Assembly (NCBI GenBank): GCA_050179135.1
Contig: JBFXFK010000037.1
Coordinates: 1 to 34,109, forward strand
Length of the DNA stretch: 34,109 nucleotides
Reading direction: 5' to 3'
DNA from: UBA4064 sp050179135
GTDB lineage: Bacteria > Desulfobacterota > Desulfobacteria > Desulfobacterales > Desulfatirhabdiaceae
How positions within the stretch are numbered: position 1 is the stretch's first letter; each line of letters starts with the position of its first letter. Under the pieces are notes generated by a model. That model saw only the letters and a program-made list of their open reading frames with translations. It was not told the origin of the DNA and searched no databases. Of the stretch, positions 1 to 8,161 are shown piece by piece. The translations under genes were made by a program, and so were the position numbers.

Positions 1-1823
1 GTGGTGGCAATGGTCCGTTTGAATGTGGTGGGTCTTTCGGCATTGAGCCGTGTCGTGGATTCGGATGTGACATCCAGTTTGGTCACTTCCTGATTGATGT
101 TCAGCCGGACCATGCGGTCCTTGCTGATCTGCGGGGTGATTTTGAGCGTGATGCCCACATCCCGGTATTCATAGGTGTTGAAGGATTCCAGGGTTCCGGT
201 CGATCCGGACTTGGTCTGGTAAGGGACGTTTTTGCCCACGGTGATGATGGCCTCCTCGTTGTCCGTGGTCAGAATCTGGGGGGTGGAGAGGATGTTGACA
301 TCCTTGTCTTGCCGGTATGCCCGGACAATCGCGGCCAGTCCGGGAAATTTGATGCCGCCGATATCCAGAAGCTCACTGAATATGCCCATTGAAAACCCCA
401 TGGGCAGAGCACCGACCGTGCCATCCAGGGGCGACAGCCCCCCGACACCCGGATAGGCCCCGGCCCCGCTGAATCCGCCGCCAAAGGCAGCGTCCCGGCC
501 GCTGACATCGGTTGTGCCCATGGACACCCATTCGGTTCCCAGGGCAAAATCCTTGTTGACATTCACCTCCATGATCAGACACTCGATATAGACCATGGAT
601 CGGGGAATATCGAGCTGCCGGACAATATCTTCCAGAACCGTGTATTCATCCTTGTTTGCCGTAATGATCAGACTGTTGGTGGCCTTGTCCGCCGTGATTT
701 TGACATTTCCGGACAACAGGGACTGCCGGCCGGATTTGGCCGCTTCCCCTTCACCGGCTTTGCCCGGCATATCCTGAAGCACCTTGACCAGATCATCGGC
801 CCGTGCATTTTCCAGATAAATCACCCGCATCCGTTCATTGCCTTTGGGCGTCTCCCGGTCAAGGGTCCCAATCAGCGACCTGACCCGTCTCGTGTAATCA
901 TCATTGGCCAGAACCACCAGGGAATTGGTGCGATCCTCGGCAACGCAGCGAAACGGAATATCGGTTCCAATGGCGTCATCCCGCTGGGTTTTGTTTCCGG
1001 GAAGAAATATGGAATCCAGCATTTTGGCCAGTTGATCGGCGCTGGCATACTGAAGCGGAAAAATGGTGATATCCCGGCCGGTCATGGGGATATCGATGGT
1101 CTTCAGCATGGTCAAAAGCCGGTTGATATTGGAATGAACATCGGTAACGATCAGGGTGTTGGTCGCCGGATAGGGCATCATGACGCTGTTTTTGGAAATC
1201 AGGGGCGAAAACAGCCGGCTGACCAGCGTGGCATCGGCAAATTTGAGCGGAATCAACTGGGTCACGACCCGGTCGTCGATTGCGCCGGATTCCTCCCGAA
1301 GCATGGTTTCGATATTTTTTGTTCTGGCGTCTGTCAGGGGAATGATTTTGACAATGGAACCGGTCTGCACCGTGGTATATCCATATACCTCCAGAACCGA
1401 TTCAAATACCCGGTATGCTTCCGGAATGCTGATCTTTTCCGGCGAAATGATGGTGACCTTGCCATTGACCCGCTGATCCAGAACAAAATTTTTTCCGGTC
1501 AGATCCGAAATGAACTTGACCAGAAGCGCGATATCCACATTGTTGAAATCGATGCTGATCAGATCATCCGAATCTGTGGCCGAACGGCTTTCAGGAGCAG
1601 CCGTTGACACCTTGTCTTTTCCGGGTTTTGCGGATAATCCCGGCTCAGGAGTCAGCAAAAGAATGACGCTGCACAAAACCAGTCTGAAAAAAAGATTCAG
1701 CGCCCCGGACAGCCGGCATGGAATCAGGATACCCCTGAAACCTGAAAACCGAAATCCAAAGACATTTTTTCGGATGATGCATCTCAGGAAACGGGCGTCT
1801 GTTGTCTGGTCGCTCATGGGCAT
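1..1823 (-). CDS. gspD: GspD, type II secretion outer-membrane secretin (3' end outside window)
   Basis: This gene forms the outer-membrane channel of the type II secretion system. About 607 codons are visible and the C-terminus lies beyond the left edge. After an unusually long N-terminus of about 43 residues comes a hydrophobic signal segment (around residues 44-62). Then follow the N0 domain (IDFNNVDIALLVKFISDLTG), three N1-N3 repeats (for example VIYLENARADDLVKVLQDM) and the start of the secretin core, with VNILSTPQILTTDNEEA, VGKNVPYQT and DVGITLKITPQI. These are typical GspD sequences. The ATG at 1821-1823 directly abuts the gspC stop at 1824-1826, so the two are translationally coupled. 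An ATG two codons later is an alternative start. It is the last visible gene of the leftward gspM-N-C-D operon. The long pre-signal extension is odd, but no better start was seen. Confidence 0.95.
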   Translation of the reverse strand, partial: MPMSDQTTDARFLRCIIRKNVFGFRFSGFRGILIPCRLSGALNLFFRLVLCSVILLLTPEPGLSAKPGKDKVSTAAPESRSATDSDDLISIDFNNVDIALLVKFISDLTGKNFVLDQRVNGKVTIISPEKISIPEAYRVFESVLEVYGYTTVQTGSIVKIIPLTDARTKNIETMLREESGAIDDRVVTQLIPLKFADATLVSRLFSPLISKNSVMMPYPATNTLIVTDVHSNINRLLTMLKTIDIPMTGRDITIFPLQYASADQLAKMLDSIFLPGNKTQRDDAIGTDIPFRCVAEDRTNSLVVLANDDYTRRVRSLIGTLDRETPKGNERMRVIYLENARADDLVKVLQDMPGKAGEGEAAKSGRQSLLSGNVKITADKATNSLIITANKDEYTVLEDIVRQLDIPRSMVYIECLIMEVNVNKDFALGTEWVSMGTTDVSGRDAAFGGGFSGAGAYPGVGGLSPLDGTVGALPMGFSMGIFSELLDIGGIKFPGLAAIVRAYRQDKDVNILSTPQILTTDNEEAIITVGKNVPYQTKSGSTGTLESFNTYEYRDVGITLKITPQISKDRMVRLNINQEVTKLDVTSESTTRLNAERPTTFKRTIAT

Positions 1824-2675
1824 TTATTCAATTCCATATTCAATGATCTGATCCCGGTTGCCACGGCGGAGATTGAGCCGAAGGCTGTCTGCGGTTTTCA
1901 TTCCGGTGTAAAGTTTCAGCGCGTCATCCACGGATTCGATGGGTTTTCCATCCACTCCCAGAATGATGTCGCCGCTTTGAAGACCGATCTGGTTGAAAAA
2001 TGATCCGGTCATCACGCCGGTCACTTTCAGCCCGTCGGGTTTACCCTGGGTAAAATTGGGAATGATTCGAACCTGCTTCATCAGGGCGTTGATATCCTGA
2101 ATGGCCTCATCGATCTGGCTTCTTTTCAACTGAATCCGGTTTTGACTCTCGGCTGCCTGTGACGGCAGAGCGGGTCCGGAAGGCGGCCTGGATGCAGTTT
2201 CCCATTTCTGAATCGTCAGAACCGCCATCTTTCCATCAATATCCAGAATGACTTTTTCCTTTTCGATCTGAATAATTTTGGCATTCTGAAGAACATCCCC
2301 GGTCCGGAACAGACTCTGAATCCGGTTTGAACCGGTTTCGATCACGGCATAAGAAACCGTGTCCGGCCCGCTGACCGTTCCCCAGAGCTTGAGATCCAAC
2401 CCGGTCTGATTCAAGGTGTCGAGATCGGCAGGCAGCGGATTTTCCGCTGTTTTACCGGCGCCGAAGAGATTCCGGTCGATGATCGGCTGATAGAATTTTA
2501 AGGGCGCAGGAACCGGTTCCGGAATCGCGGGCGAAACAGATGGCAATTCGCTGATCTGAAAAAGCGACAGCCGGCCCATTGCAACGGCGTAAAAAGCCCT
2601 GACGCCCAGACCGGTGCAAAGCGTTATCAGCAGGAGGCTCATCAGGGTGAAGCCGGTTTTATAAGGTATGGTCAT
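1824..2675 (-). CDS. gspC: GspC, type II secretion inner-membrane protein with PDZ domain
   Basis: This 283-residue protein links the inner-membrane platform of the type II secretion system to the secretin GspD. One membrane anchor lies at about residues 7-30. A periplasmic homology region follows, including ALNRNLFG-like sequence (IIDRNLFGAG) and VSGPDTVSYAVIE, the usual GspC HR domain. The C-terminal ~70 residues form a PDZ domain (MTGSFFNQIGLQSGDIILGV, then DGKPIESVDDAL). The start codon overlaps the gspN stop by four bases (ATGA type, 2672-2675), and the stop abuts gspD, so the operon is tightly coupled. Length and domain order match the family. Confidence 0.93.
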   Translation of the reverse strand: MTIPYKTGFTLMSLLLITLCTGLGVRAFYAVAMGRLSLFQISELPSVSPAIPEPVPAPLKFYQPIIDRNLFGAGKTAENPLPADLDTLNQTGLDLKLWGTVSGPDTVSYAVIETGSNRIQSLFRTGDVLQNAKIIQIEKEKVILDIDGKMAVLTIQKWETASRPPSGPALPSQAAESQNRIQLKRSQIDEAIQDINALMKQVRIIPNFTQGKPDGLKVTGVMTGSFFNQIGLQSGDIILGVDGKPIESVDDALKLYTGMKTADSLRLNLRRGNRDQIIEYGIE

Positions 2676-3559
2676 GGCCCCAGTTTCAATGAGGGTTTTG
2701 CCAGGGTTCCGGTCAAACGGAACGGTACGCCGTCCGGATACCGGGTCGTGAGCATGTTGGCAATGGTTGGAAACCGGAATCCGGCCATCAGTGGATGATG
2801 AATCCGGGTTTTGCCGTTCAGGTCGATCTGGCTCTGCTCCATTTGTTTTTTGGCAGTCATGTCACCGCTCATGTCCCCCGACAGATGGGGACCACTGAAT
2901 GTGCACTGCACCAGACGAAGGGCGTCACGGGTGGCATCGATATGTGCATCGATCCGCTGAAACATGATCTGTTTGAGTGTCATTTCCGGAATATCGATGC
3001 CGATTTTTCCATCAATCAGGGACACACGGGCCGTTGCCGCCAGGGATTTCCCGTCGATCCGGCCCTGAATATCGGCTGAAAGGACGCCGGATATCTGACG
3101 GTTGAGCCGCTCCTGAATGGCCGGTATTTTATCCGGCAGAAAATTGGAAACCGTGATGTCAAAGCGCCCGGGTACGGCTGAAAAGCCGGATTGCGCCGTC
3201 CACTTCCCGTCGATATGACCCGTTTTATCCCTGCCGGAAATGCCCCAGTTCATGGCGCGGTCAGCCAGTGAAAATCCGGTCAGGCGTATGGTCAGGTCTT
3301 TCCAGTCCATCCATTTTTTTTCTGCCGACAAAACCTGTATGTCTTTCATGTGAATGCCAGGCCACAGGGTGGGCGAAAGCGATCCGATCCGAATGCGGAT
3401 TTCGGTATTCCAGGCCTGAATCCGGTTTTCCAGCGCGGTTTTGATGGCATCTGCCGGAAACAGCACATATCCCCAGATGGCTGTTGCCAAAACCGCATAA
3501 ACACAGAATACCGGAAAACGTCTGTCAGGGTTCAAGGGTTTGCGCCTGAATGGTCGCAT
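2672..3559 (-). CDS. gspN: GspN, type II secretion system protein N
   Basis: This 295-residue bitopic protein has a short cytoplasmic head, one membrane segment at about residues 16-34 and a long periplasmic part rich in beta-strand patterns (LSADIQGRIDGKSLAATARV; LTGTLAKPSLKLGP at the C-terminus). That is the AsmA/GspN-like pattern. The position between gspM and gspC fits GspN of delta-type type II systems; its exact role there is poorly defined. The ATG at 3559 overlaps gspM by 35 bases. A TTG at 3535 would reduce the overlap to 11 bases and still keep the anchor, so the start is uncertain. The assignment rests on context plus the membrane-anchor/beta-rich pattern. Confidence 0.8.
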   Translation of the reverse strand: MRPFRRKPLNPDRRFPVFCVYAVLATAIWGYVLFPADAIKTALENRIQAWNTEIRIRIGSLSPTLWPGIHMKDIQVLSAEKKWMDWKDLTIRLTGFSLADRAMNWGISGRDKTGHIDGKWTAQSGFSAVPGRFDITVSNFLPDKIPAIQERLNRQISGVLSADIQGRIDGKSLAATARVSLIDGKIGIDIPEMTLKQIMFQRIDAHIDATRDALRLVQCTFSGPHLSGDMSGDMTAKKQMEQSQIDLNGKTRIHHPLMAGFRFPTIANMLTTRYPDGVPFRLTGTLAKPSLKLGP

Positions 3560-4085
3560 CGATACGATCCACGGTGTCGGAAATCGATATCGATGCGGTT
3601 TTTATGAAAATCATTTCACCGGATGTCTCGATACGGTGGAGCCAGTCAACCAGTTGGGTCATGGAAATGGCCTGGAATTTGATTTCAACGACAGAAGTCT
3701 GAAACACCTGGTCCGGGATGATGGTCCGGGATGGCTTCATGGTGGCGATATTTGCCTGAATACCGGCCTGTCCGGCCAGGCGGTTTAAAAAAGAAAACAG
3801 CGTGAATCCGCCGGCCCGCCGGGTTATTTTTGTCTTTCGTTGATCGGACTGGGTTTGAATCCGGTTATATTCCGTCAACAGACCGGTCAGGGCCGTTGTC
3901 TGCTGCTGACGGAGGTCAATGGCCTGTGACAGTCTCTTCCGGTAATCCATCACCGGAGAGATCACCGCCTGATGGACCAGAAAGATGACACCCGTCGCGA
4001 TCAACACCAGCAGTGAAATGATTTCCCGTCTGTTGAAGCGGCTGAACCGGTTGATGGCTTCAGAAAAAATCATCGATACCGGCAT
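3525..4085 (-). CDS. gspM: GspM-like type II secretion inner-membrane protein
   Basis: This 186-residue protein has a basic cytoplasmic N-terminus, one membrane segment (about residues 21-38, IISLLVLIATGVIFLV), a coiled-coil-like stretch (about 48-85) and a periplasmic ferredoxin-like region (VEIKFQAISMTQLVDWLHRI). This is the usual GspM/PilO-like architecture. In type II systems GspM pairs with GspL to anchor the assembly ATPase. It is the first gene of the leftward operon, and no gspL-like frame lies upstream before the intergenic region. The start at 4085 has no strong ribosome binding site. A second in-frame ATG at 4073 (MIFSEA) is an alternative. Confidence 0.85.
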   Translation of the reverse strand: MPVSMIFSEAINRFSRFNRREIISLLVLIATGVIFLVHQAVISPVMDYRKRLSQAIDLRQQQTTALTGLLTEYNRIQTQSDQRKTKITRRAGGFTLFSFLNRLAGQAGIQANIATMKPSRTIIPDQVFQTSVVEIKFQAISMTQLVDWLHRIETSGEMIFIKTASISISDTVDRIDATIQAQTLEP

Positions 4086-4132
4086 GTCTGACTGGGGACC
4101 AGTTCATTTGATTAAAAATATGGTATGAAATA

Positions 4133-4161
4133 TGCATAATTCTGTATGCAACACCCGACAA
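4133..4161 (-). promoter_or_regulatory. Candidate promoter of the gspM-N-C-D operon
   Basis: Reading leftward there is TTGTCG (4161-4156), a 17-base spacer and TATGCA (4138-4133), about 50 bases before the gspM start. The spacing is ideal but both hexamers are imperfect, so this is a weak sigma70-type prediction. Confidence 0.35.
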
Positions 4162-4215
4162 GATGGTCATAATTTGAAAATATGGTGACATTACAGGGAA
4201 TTCTGGCTTTTGATA

Positions 4216-4242
4216 TTGACATCCCCATATTCTGATTATAAA
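4216..4242 (+). promoter_or_regulatory. Candidate sigma70 promoter for a short transcript and/or tRNA-Leu
   Basis: A perfect TTGACA (4216-4221) is followed 15 bases later by TATAAA (4237-4242). The spacer is two bases shorter than ideal. No protein-coding frame of note follows. The next element downstream is a hairpin with a T-run (4311-4346), then tRNA-Leu at 4411. Confidence 0.5.
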
Positions 4243-4248
4243 ATTACA

Positions 4249-4346
4249 GGCTTAAAACGCGGTCAGTATGGGTTTTTTTATTTATATTGTCAAGCAGGAG
4301 CAGTTGCGGTCGCCAAACGACATCCATTTGGCGCGGCTGTTTTTTT
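4249..4346 (+). ncRNA. Candidate ~100-nt small RNA of unknown identity
   Basis: This is inferred only from boundaries: a TTGACA/TATAAA promoter ending at 4242 and a terminator-like hairpin with T-run ending at 4346. The segment includes a poly-T patch (4273-4279) and does not carry a convincing open frame. I do not recognise an RNA family. It could equally be the untranslated leader of the tRNA-Leu transcript if the hairpin does not terminate. Confidence 0.3.
4311..4346 (+). terminator. Hairpin plus T-run, probable intrinsic terminator
   Basis: A perfect 7-bp stem CGCCAAA (4311-4317) / TTTGGCG (4327-4333) with a 9-base loop is followed six bases later by seven T's (4340-4346). The gap between stem and T-run is slightly long. 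Confidence 0.45.
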
Positions 4347-4410
4347 GACGGGCCCGCGGTATGCCCCCCTTTCTTCACTGCCAGCGCAGAAGGGGGCCGA
4401 TGGATCATGT

Positions 4411-4497
4411 GCGAGAGTGGCGGAACTGGCAGACGCACTGGACTTAGGATCCAGCTCTGGCGACGGAATGGGAGTTCAAGTCTCCCCTCTCGCACCA
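4411..4497 (+). tRNA. tRNA-Leu (anticodon UAG)
   Basis: Acceptor stem GCGAGAG (4411-4417) pairs with CTCTCGC (4487-4493), followed by discriminator A and an encoded CCA (4495-4497). The anticodon stem CTGGA/TCCAG encloses loop CTTAGGA, giving anticodon TAG at 4445-4447. The long variable arm between 4455 and 4470 is as expected for a class II tRNA such as leucine. The gene stands alone, divergent from the gsp operon. No good promoter lies immediately in front, so it may use the one at 4216. Confidence 0.97.
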
Positions 4498-4729
4498 AAA
4501 CACCAATCCTTTCCCTATTGCCGACAGCCATAACCTGCAGGATTAACGATTTGGAGTGTGTTACCGGATGACGGGGAATGTACGATCCCCCACCAATGAC
4601 GCATTTCCGGAATCGTCCTTGAACAGGCTATGGAAATCCTCAACATGGCCCCCGGGAGTTGCCTGTCCTCCGGGGAGACGTCTGCATGAGACAAAGCGGT
4701 CAATATTCCCAATCTTCGATATCAATACT
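4498..4729. other. Intergenic stretch with no recognised gene
   Basis: No credible coding frame was found. The only structure noticed is an imperfect GC-rich hairpin (CCCCGG...CCGGGG, about 4650-4675) without a T-run. This segment separates tRNA-Leu from the repeat element upstream of tig. Confidence 0.4.
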
Positions 4730-4835
4730 ATAGATTTCAAGATAATGATTTTGGGAAGGCAGCAGGGAGGGGATAGGCCTTTTTTCGGCCGTCCCCGACC
4801 GATAACGCACCCAAAATCTTTATCTTGAAAGCTAT
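4730..4835 (-). repeat. Dispersed inverted-repeat element, copy A (complete, 106 bp)
   Basis: The ends are inverted repeats: the left end begins ATAG and contains AAGATAATGATTTTGGG; the right end, read on the other strand, begins ATAG and contains AAGATAAAGATTTTGGG. Inside the termini the two sides differ: one continues AAGGCAGC, the other TGCGTTATCGGTCGGGG. That asymmetry gives the element an orientation, and this copy is inverted relative to copies B, C and E. It lies directly upstream of tig. No open frame fits inside, so it resembles a MITE or REP-type element. Confidence 0.8.
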
Positions 4836-4886
4836 CTATATGGCGGTAACCATTTAACTTAATTTGAAAGGGTGACAGTAACAGAC

Positions 4887-6233
4887 ATGAGCTACACGAT
4901 TGAAGATGTCAGCACCGTAAAAAAACGGGTTCAGTTTGAAATTCCCCGGGAAGAAGTTGCAACACGGCTGAACAAGGCCTACAGCGATCTGAATCTGCAT
5001 GTAAAAGTCAAGGGCTTCCGACCTGGAAAAACCCCCCGAAATGTACTGGAACGACTGTATGCCAAGGACATCCATCAGGATATCATCGCCGAATTGATTC
5101 AGGCGTCCTATTCCGATTTTCTGAAAGACTCCGGATTGTCTGTTATGGCGTTTCATCCCGCAGAAGAACCCAAAATCTCTGCCGACAGCCCGTTTCAATT
5201 TGCAGGCACCATCGAGATCAGACCCACCATTGCCGATCTGTCCTGGAAAGGGCTGGCGTTGACAAAAAACCGGTATAAACCCGCTGAAGACGAAATCGAT
5301 GTACAACTGAAAATGGCCCAGCGGAATCTTGCGGTAATGACTCCCATAACTGAGGACCGGCCAGCCCAGGACGGCGATTTTGTGATCCTGGATTACGAAG
5401 CGACGGTTGATGGCAATCCGGTTCCGGAAATCGGAAAAAGTGAAAATTTTACCTGCAAGGTCGGTGGCGCAGGCATTTCAAAGGAATTTGATGATGGTCT
5501 GATCGGCATGATCCCCGGAGAACGCCGGGATATTCCGGTAAAATTTCCGGAAGATCATTCTAACAAAGGTTATGCGGGTCTCGATGTTGTTTTCCATGTT
5601 TATCTGCGGGAAATACGGGAACAGGTTCTGCCACCCATCGATGATGAAATGGCCAAAAAACTGGGATCCTATCAGTCCCTGGAAGAGTTGAAAACCGATA
5701 TCCGGAATGATCTGGAACGACGCTACAACCATCGGGCCGAAATGGAAATCAACGAACAGGTTTATCAGAAACTCTTTGCACAGGTCGAACTGGAGGTTCC
5801 GGACAGCATGATTGAATATGAAATTTCCGGAATCATTCAGGATATTGAGCGACGATTTGAATACAACAACATGTCGCTGGGCGACCGGGGACTGGATCAC
5901 GACATGCTGGCAAAGCAGTACCGGGGTCTGGCGGAAGAACAGGCCAGACGACACCTGATACTGGACAAAATTGTGGATCAGGAAGGGCTGACCATACAGG
6001 ATTCCGAACTGGAAACCATTTATGCGGATACTGCAGCGGCTTCCGGCCAGGCCGTGGATGTCATTCGCGACATCTATGCCAAGAATCCGGAAACCATCAA
6101 TTATCTTCGCCAGGGTCTGCTTGAAAAAAAAGCGATGCGACTTATTATTGATGGAAGCATCATTACCGAAGTGGATCCGGTTCCGGAACAACCTGAAACC
6201 GCTGAAACACAAAACCCGGATTCTGAAAATTAA
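4887..6233 (+). CDS. tig: Trigger factor, ribosome-bound chaperone and prolyl isomerase
   Basis: This 448-residue protein binds the ribosomal exit tunnel and shields nascent chains. The N-terminal domain carries the ribosome-docking signature GFRPGKTP at residues 43-50. An FKBP-type isomerase domain spans about 160-242 (DFVILDYEATVDG; FDDGLIGMIPGE; DVVFHVYLREI). The helical C-terminal chaperone arms follow. The length is normal for the family. The ATG at 4887 is preferred over an in-frame GTG at 4872: the protein then begins MSYTIEDVS and an AAAGGG site lies about 14 bases upstream, which is rather far. It heads the conserved tig-clpP-clpX-lon cluster, and a 106-bp repeat element ends 51 bases before the start. 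Confidence 0.97.
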   Translation: MSYTIEDVSTVKKRVQFEIPREEVATRLNKAYSDLNLHVKVKGFRPGKTPRNVLERLYAKDIHQDIIAELIQASYSDFLKDSGLSVMAFHPAEEPKISADSPFQFAGTIEIRPTIADLSWKGLALTKNRYKPAEDEIDVQLKMAQRNLAVMTPITEDRPAQDGDFVILDYEATVDGNPVPEIGKSENFTCKVGGAGISKEFDDGLIGMIPGERRDIPVKFPEDHSNKGYAGLDVVFHVYLREIREQVLPPIDDEMAKKLGSYQSLEELKTDIRNDLERRYNHRAEMEINEQVYQKLFAQVELEVPDSMIEYEISGIIQDIERRFEYNNMSLGDRGLDHDMLAKQYRGLAEEQARRHLILDKIVDQEGLTIQDSELETIYADTAAASGQAVDVIRDIYAKNPETINYLRQGLLEKKAMRLIIDGSIITEVDPVPEQPETAETQNPDSEN

Positions 6234-6250
6234 TTTCAAGGAGAGCCATT

Positions 6251-6865
6251 GTGCCGCTGATACCCATTGTTGTCGAACAGACAAGCAGGGGCGAACGGGC
6301 CTATGATATTTATTCCCGTTTGCTGAAGGACCGGATCATTTTTCTGGGAACCGTCATCAATGATGATGTCGCCAATCTGCTGATCGCGCAGATGCTGTTT
6401 CTGGAATCCGAGGATCCGGCCCGTGAAATCAACTTTTATATCAATTCGCCGGGCGGATCGGTTACGGCCGGCCTGGCTGTTTATGACACCATGCAGTACA
6501 TCAAGCCCAGCATAACGACTGTCTGTATCGGACAGGCCGCCAGCATGGGCGCGCTGCTTCTGGCGGCAGGAACCAAAAACAAACGGTATTCCCTTCCCAA
6601 TTCCCGAATCATGATTCATCAGCCCATGGGGGGATCTCAGGGTCAGGCATCCGATATTGCCATTCAGGCCAAAGAAATTCTTCGCCTGAAAGAAACGCTT
6701 AACCAGATACTGGCTCACCACACTGAAAGACCCATTGAGGAAATCCAGCGGGATACAGACCGGGATTTCTTCATGTCCGGTCTGGAGTCAAAGGCGTATG
6801 GATTGATCGATCATGTGATATTCAACCGCGACGATCTGGATCAGATTGCCAAAATGGAGGCATGA
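6251..6865 (+). CDS. clpP: ClpP, ATP-dependent Clp protease proteolytic subunit
   Basis: This 204-residue serine peptidase forms the tetradecameric chamber of ClpXP. The catalytic triad is visible: Ser98 in GQAASMGALLL, His123 in RIMIHQP and Asp172 in DTDRDFF. The substrate-groove sequence NFYINSPGGSVTAG is also present. It starts with GTG at 6251, served by an AAGGAGAG ribosome binding site at 6238-6245. It lies 17 bases after tig and one base before the clpX ATG, so co-transcription is very likely. Confidence 0.98.
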   Translation: MPLIPIVVEQTSRGERAYDIYSRLLKDRIIFLGTVINDDVANLLIAQMLFLESEDPAREINFYINSPGGSVTAGLAVYDTMQYIKPSITTVCIGQAASMGALLLAAGTKNKRYSLPNSRIMIHQPMGGSQGQASDIAIQAKEILRLKETLNQILAHHTERPIEEIQRDTDRDFFMSGLESKAYGLIDHVIFNRDDLDQIAKMEA

Positions 6866-6866
6866 T

Positions 6867-8114
6867 ATGGCAAAAAAAGATGATATGAACGAAAATCTGT
6901 TCTGCTCCTTCTGCGGAAAAAATCAGAAAGAAGTCTCCAAACTCATCGCGGGTCCGGCGGTTTATATCTGTGATGAATGTATTCAGCTCTGCAGTGAAAT
7001 CATTGAAGAGGACACCGAAGATCAGGCATCCGGCGACAAAAGCAACCTGTCGCCCAAGCAGATCAAGGCCGTACTGGACGATTATGTCATTGAGCAGGAC
7101 CAGGCCAAAAAGATTCTTTCCGTGGCGGTTTACAACCATTACAAGCGATTGGACTGTCCCCCCTCATCCAGCAATGATGTCGAAATTCAGAAAAGCAATA
7201 TTCTGCTGATCGGACCCACTGGAAGCGGCAAGACCCTGATGGCCCAGACCCTGGCCCGTTTTCTGAATGTACCGTTTACCATTGCCGATGCCACCAGTCT
7301 GACAGAGGCGGGTTATGTCGGTGAGGATGTGGAGAACATCATCCTGTCGCTCCTTCAGAATGCAGATTATGACGTGGAGCGGGCCCGTCGCGGAATTGTC
7401 TATATCGATGAAATCGATAAAATCGCATCCAAATCCGACAACCCGTCCATCACCCGGGATGTATCCGGAGAAGGGGTTCAGCAGGCCCTGTTGAAAATCA
7501 TCGAAGGCACAACCGCCAGTGTTCCGCCCAAAGGGGGCAGAAAACATCCCCAGCAGGATTTTGTAAAAGTCGATACATCCAATATCCTCTTTATCTGCGG
7601 CGGAACATTCAATGGACTGGACGGGGTCATTCAGCGCAGGCTGGGTTCCAACAAAATGGGGTTTGGCGCGCATATCGTCGACAAGACCCAGATCAATATC
7701 GGCGACCTGCTCAAACTGGTTCAACCCGAGGATCTGATGAAATTCGGCATGATTCCGGAATTTATCGGCAGGCTTCCGGTCATTGCAACGCTGAATGAAC
7801 TGAATGAGGCATCCCTGATACGGATTCTCAAGGAACCCAAAAATGCGCTGATCAAGCAGTTCAAAAAGCTGTTCGAGATGGAAGGGGTCAACCTGCGCAT
7901 CACCGACAGTGCGGTTGCAGCCATTGCCAGGGATGCGCTGAAGCGAAAATCCGGCGCCAGGGGACTTCGCGCCATTATTGAAAATTGTCTGATCGACATC
8001 ATGTATGAGTTGCCATCGATGACGGATGTGCGGGAATGCGTGATCAGTGAAGAAGTCATTTTAAATCATGAGTCACCCATCCTGCTGTATGAGCAGACCA
8101 AAATGACGGCATGA
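6867..8114 (+). CDS. clpX: ClpX, AAA+ unfoldase of the ClpXP protease
   Basis: This 415-residue ATPase recognises, unfolds and feeds substrates to ClpP. The N-terminal zinc-binding domain has four cysteines (C13, C16, C35, C38; CSFCGK...CDEC). The Walker A motif GPTGSGKT is at 116-123, followed by the pore loop GYVGEDVENI and Walker B IVYIDEIDKI. A ClpP-docking loop reads NKMGFGAHI, with MGF where E. coli has IGF. The C-terminal small AAA+ domain contains KSGARGLRAIIE. The ATG at 6867 is chosen because it follows TGGAGG by six bases; an upstream in-frame ATG at 6846 lies inside clpP. It sits one base downstream of clpP. Confidence 0.98.
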   Translation: MAKKDDMNENLFCSFCGKNQKEVSKLIAGPAVYICDECIQLCSEIIEEDTEDQASGDKSNLSPKQIKAVLDDYVIEQDQAKKILSVAVYNHYKRLDCPPSSSNDVEIQKSNILLIGPTGSGKTLMAQTLARFLNVPFTIADATSLTEAGYVGEDVENIILSLLQNADYDVERARRGIVYIDEIDKIASKSDNPSITRDVSGEGVQQALLKIIEGTTASVPPKGGRKHPQQDFVKVDTSNILFICGGTFNGLDGVIQRRLGSNKMGFGAHIVDKTQINIGDLLKLVQPEDLMKFGMIPEFIGRLPVIATLNELNEASLIRILKEPKNALIKQFKKLFEMEGVNLRITDSAVAAIARDALKRKSGARGLRAIIENCLIDIMYELPSMTDVRECVISEEVILNHESPILLYEQTKMTA

Positions 8115-8161
8115 TTTCATATTAAAGCGTCATCAACAATTCATAACATGATCTGACCCCC

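Noticed and set aside
4650..4675. GC-rich hairpin CCCCGG...CCGGGG after tRNA-Leu
   Set aside because: The stem has a bulge and there is no T-run, so it is not a convincing terminator, and no gene needs it there.
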